Below, in pieces: positions 1 to 12,325 of a stretch of 64,000 nt of DNA. Made by a program: the position numbers and the translations under genes. Each line of letters begins with the position of its first letter. The first letter of the stretch is position 1. The stretch lies in NCBI GenBank assembly GCA_944474755.1, contig OX104112.1, forward strand, positions 50,170,774 to 50,234,773, read 5' to 3'. This stretch comes from Limnoperna fortunei. Lineage: Eukaryota > Mollusca > Bivalvia > Mytilida > Modiolidae. The notes under the pieces were generated by a model. The model did no database searches. It was given only the letters and a program-made list of their open reading frames with translations, and had not been told where the DNA came from.

Positions 1-3
1 TAG

Positions 4-201
4 TTGCTGATGAAAAGCTTTTCTATGTAATAACGAAAAATGTGTGGCAGATTTCAATCCAATTTATACATGGTATTACCTCATATTACTGTAATCTCGC
101 CAACTGCAGCTCAAATGCCACTTTTATTGTGTTCTGGTCATAATGCCATGTTTTAGAAACCGACAATTTATATAGTCACTTAAGATTGTACTTCAAATAG
201 G
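4..201 (+). repeat. 197-bp direct repeat, copy 1
   Basis: Begins TTGCTGATGAAAAGC and matches 2520-2716 almost base for base, with only a handful of substitutions. Similarity starts and stops abruptly on both sides, so this is a discrete repeat rather than the edge of a longer duplication. It has no TG...CA termini, no coding capacity and no obvious terminal inverted repeats. It may be an unclassified dispersed repeat or a small local duplication. Confidence 0.8.
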
Positions 202-2519
202 CATATATTTAACATTCATTTGACATATTGCAGATTTTAGTCATGTACATATTATACATGAATATCACAACTTTAGTTTACCTTAAACACTGTTAAAGTA
301 GAATTAAGAATCCTTCCACCTGTGCCTGCTTTTTAAGGTAGTCATTCTGGATTGGCCTTTTTGGCCTATAATTCATTTTGTGTACATTTGTAACAAGAAA
401 TATAAAAACGTGACCCAATCAAATTATAATTAATTGTTTCCTCCTTTTAGCAAAGTCAAACAGGGGTTGACTCTTGATTCTACAATTGATTACGTGGTTG
501 ACGACTACCTTAATTCACAAGTCAGCAGAAGGTTTGAGGTTTTCTGTTGGGTACTTTGGTTACTAATAAAAACTGAAGGTCATTAATTTGATGAAAGTAG
601 AAAAACAAAAATTCAAATTGGAAAACATACCCTACCATGATTTTGAAATAAAATCACATCTGGAACACTATTTTTTTTTCAAATGGGAAAATTAAAAAGG
701 ATATGCCGAAAGTTTTACTATAGGAAGTGTGTAAGCTACATGGTTCAGTGGAGGAAATTTCAGTAACTGAACATGCTGAAGCAATTTCAAATATGAACAC
801 AAAGTTTAGGTAAGGTGTTATGTTTATTCTGTCATAATTGTAAATAAACAATTAAAAATGAATAATGTTTAGAGTGATATCTAAGTCAATAAATGGGTTC
901 CTTTAGTTTATGATGGTGTTACATTACACAAAGTAACAAGTCATATATAGGCACTGCCAAACAGATTTGGCTCAAGCAATCATAGCATTTTGATGATCAT
1001 CATGGTTTTCTTGTCACTAAATCCTTTCCACTTCCTTCGAATTTTTTTTAAAAGAAATCTTCATGTCTGCGTGAAATTTGCTGTTCCTGGTTAAAATAAT
1101 ACGTATTTATCCAAGTTTAAACTATAATGCAGGCCGATATAAACCGCATGATCCAAAACAAAAGTCTTTTTTCCATCAATATCTTCGTTGGTGACAGTTT
1201 AAATTGGAGGCTGTCAATTAGTTTTGTAACTGGGGACATCTACCTTTGTTTTTAATGATACAAAGCATTTCAGCCCGATTCCAGTGTGTAAAAATGCTTC
1301 CGTTCGATTTCACGTTCCACCTGGTCCTGGTACGGCTGGTGAAATGGGCTGGTGTAGCTTCGATTCGCACGAATGAAACTCCACAAATAAAAACCACATT
1401 GTGATTTTAATCGTATGTACAACTTTCGTAACGTTGTTTATTCAGTAGATTCCATATTTGTAAGAAAATTTGCTTCAATTTGGTTTGTTTACATCTCCAG
1501 TAACAATCTTGTTGACGTATTGTAATACATTTGGTACACTTTGGCGTCGAATGGAAAAACCCGATTTGCCGATGTTCCGAATGTATACCCTAAGATTGGC
1601 CAAGCTCGATATTGATTGGCTAACGAAAAATCTATGCATATGACCCCTGACGTGACCTGTAATGGGATGTTGTTAGATCTACACGCAGCGACCATAGCAA
1701 AAAGGGGGGAGCAAGTGAAAGATTTAATTTTAATTAAATTGTATCATGATAGTTCATGATTTGATTGCTATATCGTTTTATTTCTTTATTGTGCAGAAGC
1801 ATTGCACCCGACGTTTAATATAACAATATAATTGAAGGCTGTATATAACTGTTTGGTTTGACAGTGGCATTTCTGTAAAAAATGTTTTCAATACCTAACT
1901 CTTATTTTGTTCCAGTTAAATTGCTGATTGTAAATTTGTTCTCATGAATATTGTTAATTATTGCTATATGGGCATTTAGCAATAAAGGTATTTAACAAAG
2001 GATAACACTGTTTAAATGTAATGTTGCTAACGCCACTGTATATTTTAATCAAATGTGAAGTAAAAAAATATTTAATATACGATCTTCATACGCCTCTTTA
2101 ATTCTTGTTTAATTCCAATAACCATCTTTAGGAACTAAATACACTTCTAATTTGTGACAAACTACTTAGTTGAATTTACATAGTACAATAAAGGTCTAAA
2201 CATATCATTATTTTATTGTCATAAATAAATGTTTGATTTATGATAACATAATGAAACAATTAATAGTCATCATAGTTCCTGAGAGTAGAGTGGTCACATG
2301 TAGTGACATGGAATATCGTGTATTGTTTCTTTAATATGGTAATTAATATAATGTACTTCCCTGAAATGCGTTGAATTCTAATGTTTCTATTGCGTAGTGT
2401 AGATTTCTTTACCCGGAATTTAGGCATATTGTCTGAATTTTGTTGAACATCTTAAATGTGTAGCATTCAAATAATATTAATTTAAAGGCCACTAATGTGA
2501 CGATAACTTTAGCATTTAT
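202..2519. other. Sequence between the direct repeats; no gene recognised
   Basis: AT-rich sequence without a recognisable gene or repeat. The stretch 1300-1700 is visibly richer in G+C and CpG than its surroundings. On the minus strand, 1695-1489 opens with ATG and runs 68 codons (start MVAACRSNNIPLQ). A possible GT splice donor follows the Q codon (CATTACAG then GTCACG). This could be a first exon or promoter-proximal island, but no homology supports it. Confidence 0.4.
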
Positions 2520-2716
2520 TTGCTGATGAAAAGCTTTTCTATGCCATAACGAAAAATGTGTGGCAGATTTCAATCCAATTTATACATGGCATTACCTCAT
2601 TATACTGTAATCTTGCCAACTGCAGCTCAAATGCCACTTTTATTGTGTTCTGGTCATAATGCCATGTTTTAGAAACCGAAAATTTATATACTCACTTAAG
2701 ATTGTACTTCAAATCA
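2520..2716 (+). repeat. 197-bp direct repeat, copy 2
   Basis: Same orientation as 4-201 and about 2.5 kb downstream. Differences include GTAATAACG versus CCATAACG near the start and CGACAATTT versus CGAAAATTT near the end. The flanks are unrelated to those of copy 1. Confidence 0.8.
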
Positions 2717-2723
2717 TTCGTGT

Positions 2724-2956
2724 TTTGTTTGCTTAAATTTTGTTTAACACCACTCTAAGCTATTTCATGTATATCACAGAGTCCAGTTTTAATTAGGGGA
2801 GGAACTTGGAGTACCAGGGAAAACCCGGTAGGAAAACTAGCATTGCTTCTCAATTAAGATTGAACTCGAACCCGCAGTAGCAGTGTTGACAGACCACGTA
2901 ATCAATGGTAGACGAACTACATGACTGTACCTTAACAAATCGGACACCGAGGCCCC
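2724..2956 (-). mobile_element. SINE-A (tRNA-derived SINE), nearly full, decayed
   Basis: Reads in reverse as GGGGCCTCGGTGTCCGATTTG, a decayed A-box region, then CTGTCAACACTG, a B-box region, the central GGTACTCC... part, and a tail ending in GGTGTTAAACA. It is one of about 25 members in the window; the best preserved is at 40316-40564. The copy is old, with many substitutions and a small insertion between the A-box and B-box. Confidence 0.85.
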
Positions 2957-5900
2957 TAAAATTGAATGTTATATGTTTTTATTAAAAATCCGTGATTTTT
3001 CCGTAATTGTTGATCACTACTTCGCAAGTTATGAAATAAAAAATCATTTTATTTTTAGCATAAAAAAGATTAATGTTGCATTTGACTGTGAATTTAAAAA
3101 AAAAACAAAATCGAGGCACTCCAAAAACACGTTACTTAATCCATGGTTTGCGATTAAGCTTTTCATCCGTTTAATCGTCAATGTTTGTCCACAAGTACCC
3201 AGGTTTATATGAGTTGTTGCATCTTCATTTAAAAGTAGCAAACCTAAACTTCTTCATACCTTTGAAAATACATTTACCATATAGTGGTGAGTATACATTT
3301 TATTTACATGCTATGGTTTTAATTTGTTATGTCGATATGCAAGGTTTTATTAGTCTGCTGTTGGCGACAACTGTTAAACACATTTTCAACAATTTATATA
3401 TCTATGTTCGTAGACCCGACCATAACTAATTAATATCAACGCAGATGCATTTAAATGAAGATTAATTTAATTTGTGCTAATTCATGGACTTTTAAATTAC
3501 ATGTTTTATGTTTAATCAATATTTGGTTCCGTAACTTTATTGACGTTTGCTGTCCCAATTATTTTGTAATTTAGGCATTTAAAACAACCCATGTGTAAAT
3601 GAGTACAACATTATTCCCAGAATGAATTATAACAGTTCTAATATGACAAAATCCTCTGTTGTTCGATTCAAGCAGGCCCTATATGCCACGATTTTCTAGC
3701 CGCCATTTTCACGAAGAAAAATTTTTGGTCAAGAAATCCTTTCAAGTTGGCAAAGTACGTGGACAAAATACACTTGAACAAAACATTAATTGAATATTTT
3801 ACTATAACGTCCTGTGGATATATCTTAATTATTGACTTTTATTTTAAAAGAGATATTCAAACCTCTTTAAATTATGTCGCATAGCGCGTGTAAGAAGTGG
3901 TCATATATCAGGTAATCTATCGTTTGATGTTAAAAAGACGTAATATAAGAATTTGTGTTTGATTCTTGCACTTTAAAAAATAATAGTATACACTTTCTTT
4001 TCCTTGATAATAAACGTATTTAATTGGAGTATCTAGGAAAAACAATAACTATTAAAATTGTTACTGGTGTTTAATCTGACGGAACTAAACACTAGGGAAT
4101 ACAACTAGTTCATTATTTATTTAAATGTTATCACGAATACAAAACACAATTTTTTTAGATAATGAATAGACTTCCTTATGTTAGACAATTTATTAAACAC
4201 AAACACACGCACTAATTTGTATTGTTTGTATTTAAGTTTCACTGCACATTATTACTATTTGCGATTTATTTCGGCCACGGACAAAAAAGTAAATGTTCAG
4301 ATCCTCTGTCACTTGAAAACTCGTTGGGTATAATGACTGATAAAGCCCTTAAATATCGTGTTGTTTGATATACTAATATTTTTTCATTTAAGCGTCAATA
4401 CTGAAACTTAAGTGGACGACTTTTTATTTCAAGAAGCTCGGTAATCTCAAAATAACGTCGCTAATTCATTCCGCTGAATAGCTTTTCCTACTATTACTCG
4501 TTTATGTCTCGAAGAACTAAATATACTCATTAAAACAGTTTTCGACGGATTAAACGACAAAACGTTAATTTACAAAACATATTTTATAGCGATACGTTCT
4601 TCTGTGATTATGTTGAGCCAGTCGAATATGACAGTATAAAGTGTCATATCCGTTAGTGTACTTGAATATGATGGCACAACCTTCACAGTCAAACGTGTTA
4701 TCCGTGACGTGAGCAGTGTTGAAGACTAAAATAAAACATTAGAAGCAATTACGGCTTTCATTAAAAGCCAAATTTGCTCGTTTCACTTAATGCCTTTATT
4801 TGAAACAGTTCATTTGTTTCTTTTTTTTAAATTTTCACAATGTATTTGCAACTATTTAGGGTATCATTATAAGGTTGTTCTTGTTCAATTAATATGCAAT
4901 TTACTAAAGAAACTTAAGATGATAGAGCCGAAATACACTGTTGTGAGTTTTAAACGTAATAACAGGTGGATTTTATAAAATGTCGAGCTGCATATGTTCT
5001 TTAAACCACTTCAATGACAAAGCCCCCACAACGAATGAAATTGTGTATTATGTTGTATGTCATAATTAAACATGAAACCTTTCAACAAATTATATTCAGA
5101 CTTCCTTGTACAGGATACACTTTTGATGCGAAGATAAAATGTTTGTTTGCATGATGTTTTATTGTTGGATCCAGCATAGAATTCAGGAAGACCTCCAGCG
5201 GTGAACAGATGATCAATTATAGCAAATTATGAAAACTGCATTTTAATCGATTAGGGCAAATGCATTTACTACGTAATATTAATACCATCATGTTCACTCA
5301 TTTTATATTTGTTATCCTTGTATTGATAAAAGGCTCAATTTCTTTTATTTCTGTGATCGTATCACCTCTAAATACGTCCTCATTTTTGAAGCAGAATCAA
5401 ACAAATTTGAAAGAAGGACTTATACTATATATTAGTGCATTTGTTGCTCTTTGGCACATTAAATATGAGTAATTGCACTTTAAGGACAAGCCGTTAGTGA
5501 TACATTACATAGTTTAACGTATGGATCGTAATATCATACATTAATATTTTTTCTTAGTAAACACAATAGCAAAGTAACAAGAACTCAGTGTCTTCTGTTA
5601 ATGTGGATTTATAATAAACCTATCAGTCTATCAATGTAAATCACGATCATATATGATCTTTTCTTAACTGTTTTTATCTGAATTTTATATGCGCTTAGAG
5701 TAATTTAATTGAGATAATTAAATATTTTTAATTGTTTTTCAATCAAATGAACGTCTTTCAATAAAATACAAAACAATGCATGTTTTGTTATATTTTATTT
5801 GGTTTTGTTGGATTTTAAAATCAGTTTCTAGTGATTTCATGTCGTTTACTTTTTGTATTTCAATACACAGTTATATCCAATTCATTTGAACTGTAGTTCG

Positions 5901-6187
5901 CCATTATTATTATGACATGCTACGACTGTGTAGATGTATGGTGTATTGTTTCTGGTTTACATTTCAAAACACGTAAAAGGTAATGGAAGAGAGAACAGGA
6001 CTCTACCACAAAGAACTCACACAAACCATTAAAGATGCTTTTACAAAATAATAAAAGTCAATACTAACTTTTTTGTGTCACATAGAAGAACTGATATTAA
6101 ATTTACACACAAATGATGTTTAACGTGAGGAATTATTCGACTAAAATGTAGTATTGGTTAGAACAAATAGAACGAATTGAAATATTT
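2957..6187. other. Unique AT-rich sequence, no feature recognised
   Basis: Only short open frames of 60-82 codons occur here (for example 2973-3212, 3181-3429 and 5260-5472), with no domain similarity that I recognise. A small imperfect palindrome (ATGACA...TGTCAT) lies at 4627-4650. Nothing else stands out. Confidence 0.5.
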
Positions 6188-6340
6188 TGTTTGTTTGAAT
6201 GCTGATTAATACCACTTTCAGCAATTTTCAGCTATATCATGGCATCCAGTTTTTATTGGGAGGAAGCCGGAGTAACCGGAGAAAACCTCCGACCTTTCGT
6301 CGGGAAACTGGCAATCCTTGTCAATTTAGATTATAGTCTA
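6188..6340 (-). mobile_element. SINE-A, 3' two-thirds only
   Basis: Starts with the reversed tail TTTGTTTGTTTGAATG and continues through CCACTTTCAGCAATTTTC, GGAGGAAGCCGGAGTA and CTGGCAATCCTTGTCAATT, then stops. The tRNA-like head is missing. Read in its own direction it is therefore 5'-truncated, as expected from incomplete reverse transcription or later deletion. Confidence 0.85.
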
Positions 6341-7027
6341 GTGAACTAGATTATTTTATCATTTGCCTATTAATATAATCCTGAAGCCGTTTTAGTTACC
6401 GGCTACTTTTAAGGTACGTAGCTGGCCATTTTAAAAAAAAAAATCTGCGATTCATACATCTAGATTAAAAATAATAATTGAAGAAAGATATAGGGCCTTT
6501 TAGAGATACCTGCAGTATTCTGCAATTTTGTAAGTAGTCTGCTTATCAGCTGCAGGATTAGTCGTCATTGAGCACTTATGTACTTAAACAAAACAAAATC
6601 GACTTACAAAGTCTTCGTTTGATGTATAATAACTATTAAGATTTTAAAAGATTAACAGGGCATACACTTATTTAATTCAATGCTAACGTAAATGTCTCAC
6701 ACGGGTTTGCTATTTCAACGACGGAATTGGTCCAACAGAACTGTCTCACATTCACTTCTGAAGGAGACTAAACAATCAATGCAACTATGACTACAATGAA
6801 ATAATCACACGTGTTTATCGTTAAATTAAATAAGAATAAAACCGTACGTTCCCTAAGTAGTGATAATTTAATGTGAAAAAATTGAATCAATCGTCATGTG
6901 AGCAGAATGAAGGAACCCTATTAAGAAGGACTTGAATAAAGTTCTTCTCGTCAATTGTTATATACTAAATATTATAACTCGATTACCAGTAATGCATTTT
7001 TTGTTCTTTTCTATACCGTACCTGTAA
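6341..7027. other. Unique AT-rich sequence, nothing recognised
   Basis: No open frame of note, no repeat family and no RNA gene seen. Confidence 0.5.
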
Positions 7028-7215
7028 GAGAGGGGGTCTATATTGCAATCTTGTCCGTCTGTCCGTCCGGTGCAAACTTTTGTTACAGATTTCTCGGCTT
7101 CTACTAAGGGATTGATTTCAAATTTAGTGCACATCTTTAGCATGATGATTTGTAACAACGCGCCCCTTTCCAGGTCAGTTAGTTATCTACTTCCTGTTTT
7201 CCGAGCCGAAAAATG
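7028..7215 (+). repeat. Probable dispersed repeat with GTCCGTCTGTCCGTCC motif
   Basis: Contains GTCCGTCTGTCCGTCCGG followed by a phrase around TTCTCGGCTTCTACTAAGGG and ending near CTTCCTGTTTTCCGAGCC. I associate this combination with a dispersed repeat seen in molluscan genomic sequence, but that is memory rather than a search. Only one copy is present in this window, so nothing internal confirms it. Open frames here on both strands (7043-7246 and 7243-7443) are not convincing genes. Confidence 0.35.
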
Positions 7216-8854
7216 GTCGAGTGGGAGTATTCTTAGCACGACTTAGTGCTGGTACATGTTGCTCTTGTGGTATTTTAAAGTAATATTAAAATATCTACGT
7301 TTTTGGCATTCAAACATGACAACGCCGCACCGGGCATCGACTCCAATAGCCAACCGGGAACAATTCCGGATAGGTCTTCGGACCAAGCTTTGTCTACCAT
7401 CCAAATATCCAAACTTTACCATCAATCCTCCATATGCATGCAATTTACGAGGAAACTTATGCTTAGGGAATCAAGGGTCTCCCGTTATACAGACAAAATC
7501 TCCAATACAGTGTTATTAAGGTTAATATTGTACAAATACAACCATTTCGTCAAATGAACATAAACTTGGATTTTTGCTGATAGAATCTAGCATTATTGTA
7601 TACTGTGGGGTTAAAAGTTGACATTCTAATTCCAATGCATCATACCGTTCTTCAACTCACTGACCTGTTTATTTTATTCTTTCAGTTGCTACATATTTGT
7701 TCATTCTTGGTTTAATTAAACATTTATAATATATTGCTAAAATTGTGGTCATTGGTCTAGTTGAAACTGCAGCAAATAATTGAACGTTATTCAAGTACAT
7801 ACCTTGTATCAATTTCAACGTTGAAAATTGATCATTTTCAAATTATGTTTTCAATGAAACATCAATACATATGTTTTCGTGAATTTCACTTAGAAAAACA
7901 GCATGTTTCATTCGTGGACAGTTCATGATCATTACATAACATAGTAAGAAAGTTGAGTTCAAGGATGATTAATCAAAAGTCGTTCTTCTAAGACTTCTAC
8001 AAGAAAATCGTGTCCATTAAAATGAGAAAGAAGGAAATATTATGTCCGTATTTCCGGGCTTTGCATGTTTTTGAGTCATAAAAGATGCTTTCTATTAATT
8101 TCAATCCCGAGTTTTAGTTTACACTAAATAATAAGCTATGAAAATATATGTATATGGCTCAACAAAAAATGCTTCAAGGAGATGCCTTCCTGTTGACTTG
8201 GTTATAATTTTTGGACTTGTACATAGTAAAAATTTATGCAATGCATTCATATTTGTGTTTTTTTCCATGCGTTATTATGAATTACAGAATAAATTAATAG
8301 TTACGCTTTTGGAAATGCAAATTCTAAATAAAATATGATAAAACAATTTATCTTAAAATAATTTAGTCACTTTCCAAGTTATATAACACTTTTTTAATGT
8401 TTTAATTTATAAACCTTATTGCAGAAGGAATTAATATTTTTGCGATATTGATTGAACTTATTTTCATCAGATATCAAATTTTGCTTGAATAGAAGTAATG
8501 TTGATCGTTGGGATAATTTACCTCAAGGTCAATTTTACTTTATTGCATTTTTCACAGAACAGGATATCGATTATGTTTTCAATATCCTTTAATATTTAGA
8601 AATAGCAGTTGTTTAAATTTAACTTCTTTAGGGTTTTTAATTTTCTTCTCTTAAACGGAGCTATTTCCAGAGAACAATGTTTCCTAATAATCAGTTCTTA
8701 AATCATGTTTAGTTATGTACATGGGCGAGTTCACATAATTTAGACATTTGTGGTTATTTCTGTTAGAATGCCATCGTCAGTAGTAACACAGCTATATAAA
8801 AAGTCTTATGTGAATGACCAACAACATGACTCATACTTTATCTTAGTGTGTAGA
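7216..8854. other. Mostly unique sequence, nothing recognised
   Basis: A CpG-containing patch at 7315-7400 stands out slightly from the AT-rich background and gives overlapping 84-87 codon frames (7256-7519, 7303-7557). Neither resembles a family I know. The remainder is AT-rich and featureless. Confidence 0.45.
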
Positions 8855-9200
8855 TGCCTCTTCTGGTGGACGGTTAGTCCCCGAGGGTATCACGAGTCCA
8901 GTAGGCACACTTCGGTGCTGACAGGAATATCATAGATGTTTTCATTGATATATATCATTGTGTATATTTACTGCCCTGAAATTTCGAAAAGGATTTTAAT
9001 TCTAAGGTTTTTCTATTTTCATGGTGTACATAGCCCTAGTCGGATTCGGTATAACGTTTTAGAATTTAGGTGATAAAAGCTCCACAAAATATCATTCATT
9101 TGGATTTAAATAGTGTTAAGGTTGGAGCGGCACTGATGAGTCTTGATTAGACCAAACGCGCGTCAGGCGTAGTAATTTATATTAGCCTTGGTATCTTTAA
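8855..9200 (+). mobile_element. Hammerhead-bearing non-autonomous element (retrozyme-like), decayed
   Basis: Opens with GGTGGACGGTTAGTCCCCGA and a conserved box at 8885-8932 (CACTTCGGTGCTGACAGG then AATATCAT). About 190 bp of AT-rich sequence follows, then a hammerhead-type core at 9132-9172. The same box and core occur on the minus strand at 27945-28110, 34890-35010 and 35590-35760. There the core lies about 100 bp before the box, as at the junction of two head-to-tail monomers. I recall a repeat of this structure from mussel genomes. Family knowledge: small hammerhead elements (retrozymes) and Penelope-like elements carry such ribozymes. This copy encodes no protein. Confidence 0.65.
9132..9172 (+). 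ncRNA. Hammerhead ribozyme relic, short stem III
   Basis: Core reads CTGATGA, then a perfect stem II (GTCT, loop TGATT, AGAC), then CAAA where the catalytic consensus is GAAA. Stem III follows (ACGC, seven-base loop, GCGT) and then A at the cleavage position, so the cleavage triplet is GTA, which fits NUH. The order is that of a type I hammerhead with a very short stem III, typical of those reported in metazoan retroelements. The G-to-C change at the first base of GAAA (G12) should abolish or strongly reduce self-cleavage. Stem I partners are not convincing. Confidence 0.6.
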
Positions 9201-9360
9201 TGACATTTTTATTCACTTAATTTATACATTTATTTAACTTTGCGCACAGGAAAATACACAATACGAATCCTTCCATTTATGGAAATTTAAAGCTTTGTCG
9301 TGATGTGACATCTAACGTCATCCTGAAAATAATCATTATTCAACAAGTTAAAATCCAATG

Positions 9361-9770
9361 TTCTCTAATTTTGACGTAATATTTCAACCGCTTGACTGGT
9401 GTGGAAAGAATATTTCTCGTCACTAGTGAATTTGTTGTTCTCAGCATTTGATTGGTTAAAAATAATAACGTCACAATAAGAACTCATGACGTCATAAACA
9501 AAACACCTTCAATTTACCGCGTATTCACGTCATGAACGTAAAATTGGGGTTGGGAGAATTTGTACTTCGTTTCGCAAATTTACTACTTTTTAAAATTAGA
9601 GAAACAGAATCTTACATTAGTTCTCTTGGATTATCGGATTTCTCCAATCTTGATAGTTAAATTATGGAAATTTACGTCTTCGCCAAGGCTCGGACTTTAA
9701 ATTCCATAATTAAACTATCTCGATTGGAGAAATCCGATAATCCACTCGTACCAATGTAAGATCCTATATT
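9361..9770 (+). repeat. Foldback repeat with long hairpin, copy 1
   Basis: Runs from TTCTCTAATTTTGACG to ATGTAAGATCCTATATT and recurs at 10205-10564. Its last 150 bp (9611-9760) form an inverted repeat with arms of about 60 nt around a 24-nt centre that includes CGTCTTCGCCAAGGCTCGG. This copy has about 58 bp extra (9483-9540), with ATGACGTCAT and CACGTCATGAACG, missing from copy 2. It codes for nothing and is most simply a non-autonomous foldback or MITE-type element. Confidence 0.75.
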
Positions 9771-10204
9771 TATAAAATCAACAATATTTTTTAACAAAGA
9801 TTTCTTATTACTTCCTCAAATGGAAGAGCATTTCAATACGGTATTAGATTTACTTTTTTATGAACGATATAAATGAAAAAAATATCAGTCATACGTAATG
9901 AATTGAAATTATTACTGGTGAATTCCGAAATGTTATCTTTGTGCCTGAACAAAGGTAACTAAATTCAACCAATATACCATGGTTGTAAAATTACTACCCA
10001 CGTCGCATATTTCTGTTATTTAAGACTCATTAAAGGTGCATAACCCCAAATATATTTTACATGCAAATGATTTAGATGTTATAGAGCGTTTATCATCACA
10101 AAACATTCCAAACATAATACTTTCTTCTGCTAAGTCCATCTACACCTTATATTGAATAGAATGACCTTGGAATTTAAAATAATAATTTTTACCATCAATA
10201 TTAG
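9771..10204. other. Spacer between foldback copies
   Basis: Unique AT-rich sequence. It is not repeated after copy 2, so the pair is either two independent insertions or a duplication whose spacer is not shared. Confidence 0.5.
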
Positions 10205-10564
10205 AATTTCTCTAATTTTGACGTAATATTTCAACCGCTTGACCGGTGTGGAAAAAATATTTCTCGTCACGAGTGAATTTGGTTTTCTCAGCATTTGATT
10301 AGTTAAAAATAATAACGTCACAATAAGAAGGTAAAAATGGGGTTGGGAGAACTTGTACTTCGTTTCGCAAATTTACTACTTTTTAAAATTAAAGAAACAG
10401 AATCTTACATTAGTACTCTTGGATTATCGGATTTCTCCAATCTCGATAGTTAAATTATGGAAATTTACGTCTTCGCCAAGGCTCGGACTTAAAATTACAT
10501 AATTTAACTATCTCGATTGGAGAAATCCGATAATCCAAGAGTACCAATGTAAGATCCTATATTT
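10205..10564 (+). repeat. Foldback repeat with long hairpin, copy 2
   Basis: Same orientation as 9361-9770 and very similar. The hairpin occupies 10404-10553. Here the outer arms pair better than in copy 1: TACTCTTGGATTATCGG on the left faces CCGATAATCCAAGAGTA on the right, where copy 1 has mismatches. A 63-codon minus-strand frame over the spacer and repeat is incidental. Confidence 0.75.
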
Positions 10565-11531
10565 TCATAACTGATGGTGAATGTTGTCCTTAGTCCACTT
10601 AAGTTTGAGTTACTTCACTATTTTATTTTGATAAGTCATTGTTTTAATACGTTTTACAAGAACCAAATGTTTTAAACCTTATACCAGCACCAATTAAACA
10701 AATAACTTACGATATAATGACACAGTCAGTCAGTCTATTTTGCTGGAAATAGACGACAACCTATAAAAAGTAAATTGCGGAGTAAAACAGCATGAACAAA
10801 TACAAATAACTTGTTAACGCATGGTTTAAACATGCACTCAGAATTCAAAGGATACTTAAAACGATCATTGGAAATAACCAAATTATAGAAAACAAACTGC
10901 TATGAAAACCAAACTTGACTTAAAGTGCTTTTGACTGGTAAGCATTTTCTACATCATTATCGACCTTCGGTCTTTCTTTCATTCACATATAGGGGCAAGT
11001 CTAATTAAGGATATGCAAAGTGAAAATATTGCAGTTGAAGTATAGTTGATATCCACATTGTCATTTTGTTTGTTTTATTTGGTTTACTTTATGTCATAAA
11101 TGCGTGTATTAATCCCTAAATAATAAGATTGTAATAATTACACATTTATACTAATGCAAACTTATAGCCATTCTGTAGGACGTATAATCCATCAAACATA
11201 GCATATGTACTTTTATGAAAATATACACGTAATAATACCATTATTTATGATATAAAAGAATGGATCACAAGGAACATCGCTCGTAAAATGTAACACTCTA
11301 AACTTGCCCGAACAGCTCATTTAAGGCCTGTGAAATGTTAGACATAAATGATACTACTCTATTGAGGGTCACTTTCTATTGCTTAGAAAATAATCCAAGA
11401 TATATATCTGTGATATTATCTTAATAAACCTATTGGATATTAATTTACTATTTTTTTGTTATATAAATTGTTTTAGATTTAAACAGTTTTTTTTATACTG
11501 AAGTCCGAATGATCAAGTAGGTACTATACTC
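10565..11531. other. Unique AT-rich sequence, nothing recognised
   Basis: No repeat, RNA gene or plausible exon seen. Confidence 0.5.
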
Positions 11532-12318
11532 CACATTGGGGTTGCGAGATTGAGCAGGACTGCGTACAATGAATGAACTCCAACCCGAATCGACAAAGAT
11601 TGCCAGATTTGTCTTTTATACACCAGTGAATAGTAAGATTTACACTAAGTAGCCCAACACCCTGCCCCTTCCCCCTTATAATATAAATTTATATAGCAAA
11701 AATGATGATATGCTTTATCTGGATAATTTTTGAAATATGGCCTAAAACAACATGAAACAATTATACTTGATGGAAAACGTTAAGAATTTCAGTTAAATGT
11801 CGGTAGACCCAGACAATGCCAATTCATTCATCTATACTTAAAAATGTCCACATCTTGTCGTATGGCTTCGAATCGCGTCATCTTACAATGTGACATTATA
11901 TTGATCAAGAACAAGAAATATCGGAAGCCAAAAGGAGTAAATTTCCTGTGTATTCTAATAATAGCATTCACCATAGAAATTCACAAGGTCAACTGATAAT
12001 GCCACATATTATACTACATACAAATTTCTAGATATTTCAGTGCTTAAAATTAGTATATTATTCCAGTCTCATTCTAAATTGAATCCCATTTCCTAATTAA
12101 CAACTTTCCTTACGAAAACCACCTATCTTTGATGAGAACCGCCCTTTTGCTATCCTCCTCGATAAATACCAGTCACTGTAGAATACCACCCGCCCAGATA
12201 AACAAAATGGACCCTTTCTGATACGCATTCTCAATTTTACCGACCGTTACTTCCTCTTAGCACAAATTTTATCACAGGTTAAAATGAAATTTGCAATTTT
12301 CTCCGAGGATGATTTTGT
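11532..12318 (+). repeat. 0.8-kb tandem duplication, copy 1
   Basis: From CACATTGGGGTTGCGAGATT to GAAATTTGCAATTTTCTCCG. The whole segment recurs at 12391-13198 in the same order, with substitutions and small indels that suggest an old event. The first 85 bp derive from the head of a SINE-A, including CGACAAAGATTGCCAG, cf. the SINE's GACAAGGATTGCCAG. The rest is non-coding. Confidence 0.85.
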
Positions 12319-12325
12319 ATGCTTA

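Noticed and set aside
4..45. Second hammerhead core (CTGATGA...CGAAA) in the 197-bp repeat
   Set aside because: No base-paired stem II between the two motifs and no stem III; chance match. The same goes for CTGATGAG at 19161 and 62322.
4..2716. LTR retrotransposon with 197-bp LTRs
   Set aside because: No TG...CA ends, no target duplication, no primer-binding site or polypurine tract seen, and no protease, RT or integrase similarity between the repeats.
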